64,000 nucleotides of DNA. Source: Bernardetia sp. ABR2-2B (GTDB lineage: Bacteria > Bacteroidota > Bacteroidia > Cytophagales > Bernardetiaceae). Every line of letters begins with the position of its first letter. The first letter of the stretch is position 1. Of this stretch, positions 60,239 to 64,000 are shown one piece after another. The notes under the pieces are model-generated. The model saw nothing but the letters and a program-made list of their open reading frames with translations, ran no database searches and had not been told where the DNA came from. The position numbers and the translations under genes are program-made. Location of the stretch: contig NZ_CP147020.1 in assembly GCF_037126435.1 (NCBI RefSeq), forward strand, positions 3,762,001 to 3,826,000, in the 5' to 3' direction.

Positions 60239-61384
60239 ATGAGTTTTAATATTGTCCACCTTTCTACTCCAAAAACATGGCGAGGAGGCGAACAGCAGAT
60301 TGCATATTTAGCTACAGAGCTAAACAAAAAACAAGAAAATAATGCTATAAAGCAAACCGTTTTGACACCTCAAAATTCTCCTTTGTCTGTTTTTTTGAAA
60401 GATTACAATAAAATAAATACATCTTCTAATATAAAAGTAGAAGATTTGAAGGGAAACTCAAAGTTTGGACAAGCAAAATTTTTGGCTAATTTTTGTAGAA
60501 GAAATCAAATAGATATTATTCATTTTCATGATGCTCATGCTCATACAATTGGTATTTTGTCGGCTGTTTTTTTTCAGAATAAAACTAAATTTATTTTAAG
60601 CAGAAGAGTAATTTTTCCTATCAAAAACAACTTTTTCTCTAAATATAAATACAATCATTCTTCTATCAAAAAAGTAATCTGTGTTTCGAATAAAGTAAAA
60701 GAAGTGGCTGCATTGAATATAAAAGATAAATCTAAACTGGTTACGGTATATAGTGGAATTGATTTAGAGAAATTTGAAGGTACAGACAAAGAAAAATCTG
60801 TTTTGAGAAGAGATTATAATCTACAAGAAGATACTATTTTGATAGGAAATGTAGCAGCTCTTACACCTGAAAAAGATTATATTACTTTCTTGGAAACAGC
60901 CAAAATTCTGATTTCTAGGCTAGAAAAAATAAATAAAAAGGTGCGATTTCTTTTGATTGGAAAAGAAGGAAGTTCAGAAGAAGAGGTTAAAGATTGGCTT
61001 ACTCAAAATCAAGAAATTAAAAGTTATTTTATCCTCACAGGTTTCAGAAATGATATTCCTGTTATCTTGAAAGAACTGGACATTTTTCTTTTTACAAGTC
61101 AGATAGAAGGATTGGGTACAAGCGTGTTAGATGCTTTTGCTAGTAAAGTTCCTGTTGTGGCAACGGCAGCAGGAGGGATTCCAGAATCAGTAATGGATAA
61201 TAAAACAGGTTTACTCTCAGAGATAAAAGATTCAGTTTCTCTAGCTGAAAATGTAGAAAAAGTATTGTTTAATGAAGAGTTGAGAAACAGATTAATAAAT
61301 AATGCTAATCTACACCTACAAAACTTTACAAAAGAAAATACAGCCAAGAAAACACTAGAAATTTATAAGAATGTAGTAAAATAA
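60239..61384 (+). CDS. Glycosyltransferase family 4 (GT-B fold)
   Basis: A 381-residue retaining glycosyltransferase. The N-terminal domain begins VHLSTPKTWRGGEQQIAYLA with HFHDAHAHTIGILSA. The C-terminal domain has the nucleotide-sugar site IGNVAALTPEKDYITFLE, then FTSQIEGLGTSVLDAFASKV and VPVVATAAGGIPESV, the E-x7-E region of GT4 enzymes. It acts in the cytoplasm at the inner membrane in glycan assembly, likely together with the GT-D gene before it. A terminator follows. Confidence 0.92.
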   Translation: MSFNIVHLSTPKTWRGGEQQIAYLATELNKKQENNAIKQTVLTPQNSPLSVFLKDYNKINTSSNIKVEDLKGNSKFGQAKFLANFCRRNQIDIIHFHDAHAHTIGILSAVFFQNKTKFILSRRVIFPIKNNFFSKYKYNHSSIKKVICVSNKVKEVAALNIKDKSKLVTVYSGIDLEKFEGTDKEKSVLRRDYNLQEDTILIGNVAALTPEKDYITFLETAKILISRLEKINKKVRFLLIGKEGSSEEEVKDWLTQNQEIKSYFILTGFRNDIPVILKELDIFLFTSQIEGLGTSVLDAFASKVPVVATAAGGIPESVMDNKTGLLSEIKDSVSLAENVEKVLFNEELRNRLINNANLHLQNFTKENTAKKTLEIYKNVVK

Positions 61385-61395
61385 AGGGCATAAAA

Positions 61396-61431
61396 AAATC
61401 CCTTTCTTTTATAAAAAATGAAAAGGGATTT
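61396..61431 (+). terminator. Intrinsic terminator of the GT4 gene
   Basis: AAATCCCTTT and AAAGGGATTT form a 10-bp stem with a 16-nt loop, directly after the stop. Confidence 0.75.
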
Positions 61432-61855
61432 CTCAATTATATCTTAAAAAAGTGTAACCGAATAGCTAAAAAATAAGGAGTTGTAAAAAATAAACTTTTG
61501 AAAGTTTCAACACACTTACTATTCAATTTTGACTTTTCTGTTTATTAGAATTTCTGAAAAATAAAGTTTCTGTTAAAAATTTTGAGAACTTTTGCCTCTA
61601 AGCACTCAATCAGACTCTTTTAGAATTTCTAAAAGCTGTTTTTCCTATTTACTTACTTGCCCTATATAGTTCAAAAGCTTTGCCAAGAGAGAAATATACT
61701 GTAATATTATTCAGAAAACCTCAAAAACCCCGTTTAATGCTCGTATAGAAAGGTTTTTCTTTTTTACAGTAAAATTCATCAATCTCTATTTTTCCATTAT
61801 GAAAAGGTTGTTTTTTCATTTTGGAAATATGAATAAGTTTTTGTTCGTCTATTTT
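61432..61855. other. 424-bp gap with no supported gene; possible decayed reading frame
   Basis: No complete ORF is credible. Leftward, near 61720-61816, an ATG opens a 32-codon frame, MKKQPFHNGKIEIDEFYCKK followed by EKPFYTSIKRGF and a stop. IEIDEF resembles a DDE-type transposase strand, but this is too short to assign. A palindrome, CTTTTAGAA-T-TTCTAAAAG, lies at 61617-61635. The rest is AT-rich sequence without recognised structure. Confidence 0.3.
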
Positions 61856-62293
61856 TTATTCTTTTAGCTTCAATGATTTAAAGCTTTTGTTCATAAACTT
61901 ATCAAATCCTTCAAATCCTTTATATTCTTGTTTACTGATTCCTATTTTTTTGATTGAATTACCCTTTTCAAAGTGTAATTCAATTATTTTATAAACATCA
62001 TTAAATGTTTTGATTTCTACAGCACTCCAATTTTTCAAATCATTGAAAAGCCATTTTTTTTTGGGTAGAAATAAATAAGAAACTGCTAATTCTTTCTTAG
62101 AAAAATGAAATGAGGTTGGCATAAAAGCAATTTTGAGCAGTAGCAATAACACAATAATCGTTGCTATACCAATAATTAAAAATTTCCAATTTGACTCTAG
62201 AGAAAGCGACCAAACAGCAATACCAATTACTCCGATAAAAAAAACAGCTAGAGAAAAAAGTGTTTGAAATTTGAAAGAAAGTTTATTACTCAT
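61856..62293 (-). CDS. Small membrane protein of unknown function
   Basis: A 145-residue protein with two adjacent N-terminal membrane helices (LFSLAVFFIGVIGIAVWSL and FLIIGIATIIVLLLLLKIAF), then a cytoplasmic domain of strands and a final helix (FHFSKKELAVSYLFLPKKKW, VEIKTFNDVYKIIELHFEKG, FEGFDKFMNKSFKSLKLKE). This resembles bacterial PH-like membrane proteins, but no family is certain. It is 27 bp downstream of the heptad-repeat gene, so the two are probably co-transcribed. Confidence 0.7.
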   Translation of the reverse strand: MSNKLSFKFQTLFSLAVFFIGVIGIAVWSLSLESNWKFLIIGIATIIVLLLLLKIAFMPTSFHFSKKELAVSYLFLPKKKWLFNDLKNWSAVEIKTFNDVYKIIELHFEKGNSIKKIGISKQEYKGFEGFDKFMNKSFKSLKLKE

Positions 62294-62320
62294 AAATGAA
62301 TAGTATGTTTGGTAATTGAT

Positions 62321-62947
62321 TTATTCTTCGTTTTGTTCTTCTTCTTCTATTTCATCATCATCTTCTACGTCTTCATCGTTTGACTCTTCTATCAAATTAG
62401 TGGCAGAAGCAATAGACTTAGGCAATGCAAACTCACTAGATGGCAATAATTTATCTACATATAAAAGCAAAATATCCAAATGCTCAAACATCTCTTCGGC
62501 ATGTGGGAGTAATCTTTCTCCATGAGGCAGTAAAATCTCACTATGAGGAAGTAATTTTTCAGTGTGTGGAAGTAATATATCTTTATATCTTAAAAGCAAT
62601 TCTGTGTAAGGCAATAAAATATCTAAGTACGGCTCAAAAAGATGAAAGTACGGCAACAACTCTTCAGAATGAGGCAAAAGTTGGTCTGCGTATGGAATTA
62701 ATTTTTCTGCATGAGGAGCTATCTGGTCAGCATACGGCAAGAGTTCGTCTTTGTAAGGCAACAGTTTTTCTATATGAGGCGCAAGCAAAGATGATTGAGG
62801 CAATAAATTATTAGCGTGTGGCATTAGCTCATCTGCATGAAAAAGCAAACGAATACTGTGAGGTAGCAAAGAAGGCGCATTTTTGAGAAGTTGAGGCGCA
62901 TTTTTGGCAAATCCTTTTATTAAATTTCTATATTTTTTATTAGCCAA
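62321..62947 (-). CDS. Heptad-repeat protein: 23 units of [HY]x[DE]xLLP
   Basis: A 208-residue protein made almost wholly of 7-residue repeats. After 15 basic residues (MANKKYRNLIKGFAK), 23 uninterrupted heptads run from residue 16 to 176, such as HIEKLLP, YKDELLP, YADQLLP, HTEKLLP, HSEILLP and HGERLLP. The tail of about 32 residues is very acidic (EDVEDDDEIEEEEQNEE). The Pro at each unit rules out a normal coiled coil, so a solenoid of short helices or a polyproline-kinked rod is likely. There is no signal peptide. Codon use varies between units, so the repeat is old and selected, not recent slippage. Function unknown. Confidence 0.85.
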   Translation of the reverse strand: MANKKYRNLIKGFAKNAPQLLKNAPSLLPHSIRLLFHADELMPHANNLLPQSSLLAPHIEKLLPYKDELLPYADQIAPHAEKLIPYADQLLPHSEELLPYFHLFEPYLDILLPYTELLLRYKDILLPHTEKLLPHSEILLPHGERLLPHAEEMFEHLDILLLYVDKLLPSSEFALPKSIASATNLIEESNDEDVEDDDEIEEEEQNEE

Positions 62948-63082
62948 ACCTTTTTATAGAGAGTAAATTATTTGATAGAAGATAATCATACAGTTATAGC
63001 AACTGAATTTAGAAAGAATTAGTTTTGATAAAAGGATAGGAATATTAAACCCTAAGGGCTTGTAAGAATAAAATTACAAAAA

Positions 63083-63472
63083 TTATTCCTTTGCAGCCAC
63101 ACAAGAAATCTCTACACGTACGTCTTTTGGCAAACGAGATACTTCGACAGTTTCTCTAGCAGGAGGATTTTCCTCAAAATACTCTCCGTACGCTCCATTG
63201 ATAGCTTGAAAATCATTCATATCTTTTACAAAAATTCCACATTTTATCACATCAGAAAAAGATAATCCAGCAGCCTCTAAAATCTGTTTCATGTTGTGCA
63301 TTACTTTGTGTGTTTCTTCTTCTATACTTTCACCGTTTTGTCCTGTGATTTTTCCACTTTTGGCATCCATGGCAATTTGCCCAGAAACAAAAAGTGTGTT
63401 TCCATTCCAAACAGCTTGACTATAAGGTCCTATGGGAGCAGGAGCATTTTCTGTAAATACTATTCTTGACAT
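63083..63472 (-). CDS. ridA: RidA-family enamine/imine deaminase
   Basis: A 129-residue trimeric cytoplasmic protein that hydrolyses reactive enamines and imines from PLP enzymes. The signatures are APAPIGPYSQAVWNGNTLFVSGQIA near the start, ILEAAGLSFSDVIKCGIFVKDMNDF, and the active-site Arg region NPPARETVEVSRLPKDVRVEIS. The length is standard. It reads leftward from a gap holding a palindromic heptamer array, 117 bp downstream of the thiolase stop. Confidence 0.95.
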   Translation of the reverse strand: MSRIVFTENAPAPIGPYSQAVWNGNTLFVSGQIAMDAKSGKITGQNGESIEEETHKVMHNMKQILEAAGLSFSDVIKCGIFVKDMNDFQAINGAYGEYFEENPPARETVEVSRLPKDVRVEISCVAAKE

Positions 63473-63484
63473 AATTTCTTGCGA

Positions 63485-63582
63485 ATTAGAGATTGGAATT
63501 TGGAAATTAGGGATTAGGAGTTGGGAACTGGAGTTAAGAATTAGGTAATTATCCTATTTCCTAATTCCCATCTCCTATTTAT
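63485..63582. repeat. Palindromic heptamer array between thiolase and ridA
   Basis: The left half is nine 7-bp units (ATTAGAG, ATTGGAA, TTTGGAA, ATTAGGG, ATTAGGA, GTTGGGA, ACTGGAG, TTAAGAA, TTAGGTA). The right half, 63552-63582, is made of complementary units (CCTATTT, CCTAATT, CCCATCT, CCTATTT), so the array can fold back. It fills most of the 117-bp gap. Confidence 0.7.
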
Positions 63583-63589
63583 TCTTTAG

Positions 63590-64000
63590 TTACTTCTTCA
63601 AGTTTTCAATAATGAGAGCCGAAGCACCACCACCACCATTACAGATAGCAGCCAAGCCGTATTTTCCATTATTTTGGCTCAAAACATTTGTAAGTGTAGT
63701 AACGATTCTTGAACCCGAGCAGCCAAGTGGATGCCCAAGAGAAACTGCACCACCATTTACATTTACGTTTTTTGGGTCAATATCTAGTTCTTTGTTAAAT
63801 GCCATCGTAACAGCCGAAAATGCTTCATTCACTTCAAAAAAGTCAATGTCATTTTTCGTAAGACCTGCACGTTTTAAGGCTTTTGGTGCTGCAATTGTTG
63901 GTGCAGTCGTAAACCATTGTGGCTCTTGTTCTGCATCTGCAAAATCTACAATTCTAGCTATTGGAGTAAGACCTAACTCTTTTACTTTCTCTCCACTCAT
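63590..64000 (-). CDS. Thiolase (acetyl-CoA acyltransferase/acetyltransferase), C-terminal part, cut by window edge
   Basis: The visible 136 residues are the C-terminal part of a thiolase of about 390 residues, and the true start lies beyond the window; the Met at 64000 is internal. Motifs are [19 protein letters not shown], active-site His region [35 protein letters not shown] and the catalytic Cys in [13 protein letters not shown]. It condenses or cleaves acyl-CoA chains. Biosynthetic and beta-oxidation types cannot be told apart from this part. Confidence 0.93.
   Translation of the reverse strand: MSGEKVKELGLTPIARIVDFADAEQEPQWFTTAPTIAAPKALKRAGLTKNDIDFFEVNEAFSAVTMAFNKELDIDPKNVNVNGGAVSLGHPLGCSGSRIVTTLTNVLSQNNGKYGLAAICNGGGGASALIIENLKK

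Noticed and set aside
61720-61816. IS1- or IS1595-like transposase remnant from IEIDEF
   Set aside because: Only about 30 codons, one weak motif and no inverted repeats; noted as a possible decayed frame only.
62440-62814. 124-codon rightward ORF inside the heptad-repeat gene
   Set aside because: Its repetitive look comes from the 21-bp DNA repeats of the real gene on the other strand.
63485-63582. CRISPR array
   Set aside because: Units are 7 bp, degenerate and without spacers; no cas genes are seen in the window.

Overview
The window is AT-rich, densely coded DNA from a member of the Bacteroidota, most likely a Cytophagales-type gliding bacterium. Evidence is a PorP/SprF protein, three proteins with Por-type (type IX secretion) C-terminal sorting tails, 7TMR-DISM and propeller/Y_Y_Y sensors joined to SpoIIE phosphatases, a LytS/LytT pair, a PD40-OmpA protein, and promoter elements of the Bacteroidota form TAnnTTTG. 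A Bernardetia-like genus is a guess from style, not something proven here.

Layout. 1-2.9 kb is a scar region: the start of a Tn5-like IS4 transposase cut by the window edge, a truncated membrane-protein gene, a small DUF4177-like gene and an ApeA-type HEPN anti-phage gene. 3-9.5 kb holds uvrA, a GNAT acetyltransferase, an Ig-like/DM13 lipoprotein, a methyltransferase and a NADAR protein. 9.5-12.3 kb has two secreted proteins of unknown function. 12.6-24 kb has two SpoIIE-phosphatase sensors flanking trmD and a membrane M28 peptidase, a MITE-like repeat, and PorP/SprF. 24-29.5 kb is a leftward cluster of secreted proteins: two tandem beta-helix T9SS cargo paralogs, each preceded by a gene (one reduced to a remnant) carrying a small conserved C-terminal domain, plus a solo version of that domain. 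29.6-37.5 kb is a rightward run: LytS-type histidine kinase, LytTR regulator, CorA, a coiled-coil tail-anchored protein, a carotenoid-oxygenase-like enzyme and a STAS/SEC14-like protein. 37.6-41.5 kb is a D12 adenine methylase followed by leftward accessory genes separated by decayed copies of the methylase 3' end. 41.5-64 kb is mixed: OmpA/PD40, a secreted paralog pair, a ParA-like ATPase, an M50 protease, lpdA, PhoD, a VWA lipoprotein, thpR, SGNH hydrolase, DUF2807, three glycosyltransferases, a protein built of 23 exact heptads, RidA, and a thiolase cut by the right edge.

The most striking signals are these. (1) Three promoters in front of leftward secreted-protein genes share one design: two direct repeats exactly 21 bp apart, about 40 bp upstream of a TAnnTTTG element. 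They sit near a LytS/LytTR pair and suggest its regulon. (2) A segment matching the conserved 3' end of tmRNA is inserted in frame in the D12 methylase gene. (3) Decayed copies of that methylase's 3' end recur twice, with cargo genes between. (4) A small Asn-x-Thr/Ser-Gly domain occurs three times. (5) Phase-7 heptamer arrays, two of them palindromic, lie in intergenic gaps. (6) A CTA-rich element recurs 3' of leftward secreted-protein genes.

No tRNA, rRNA, CRISPR array or complete mobile element was seen.
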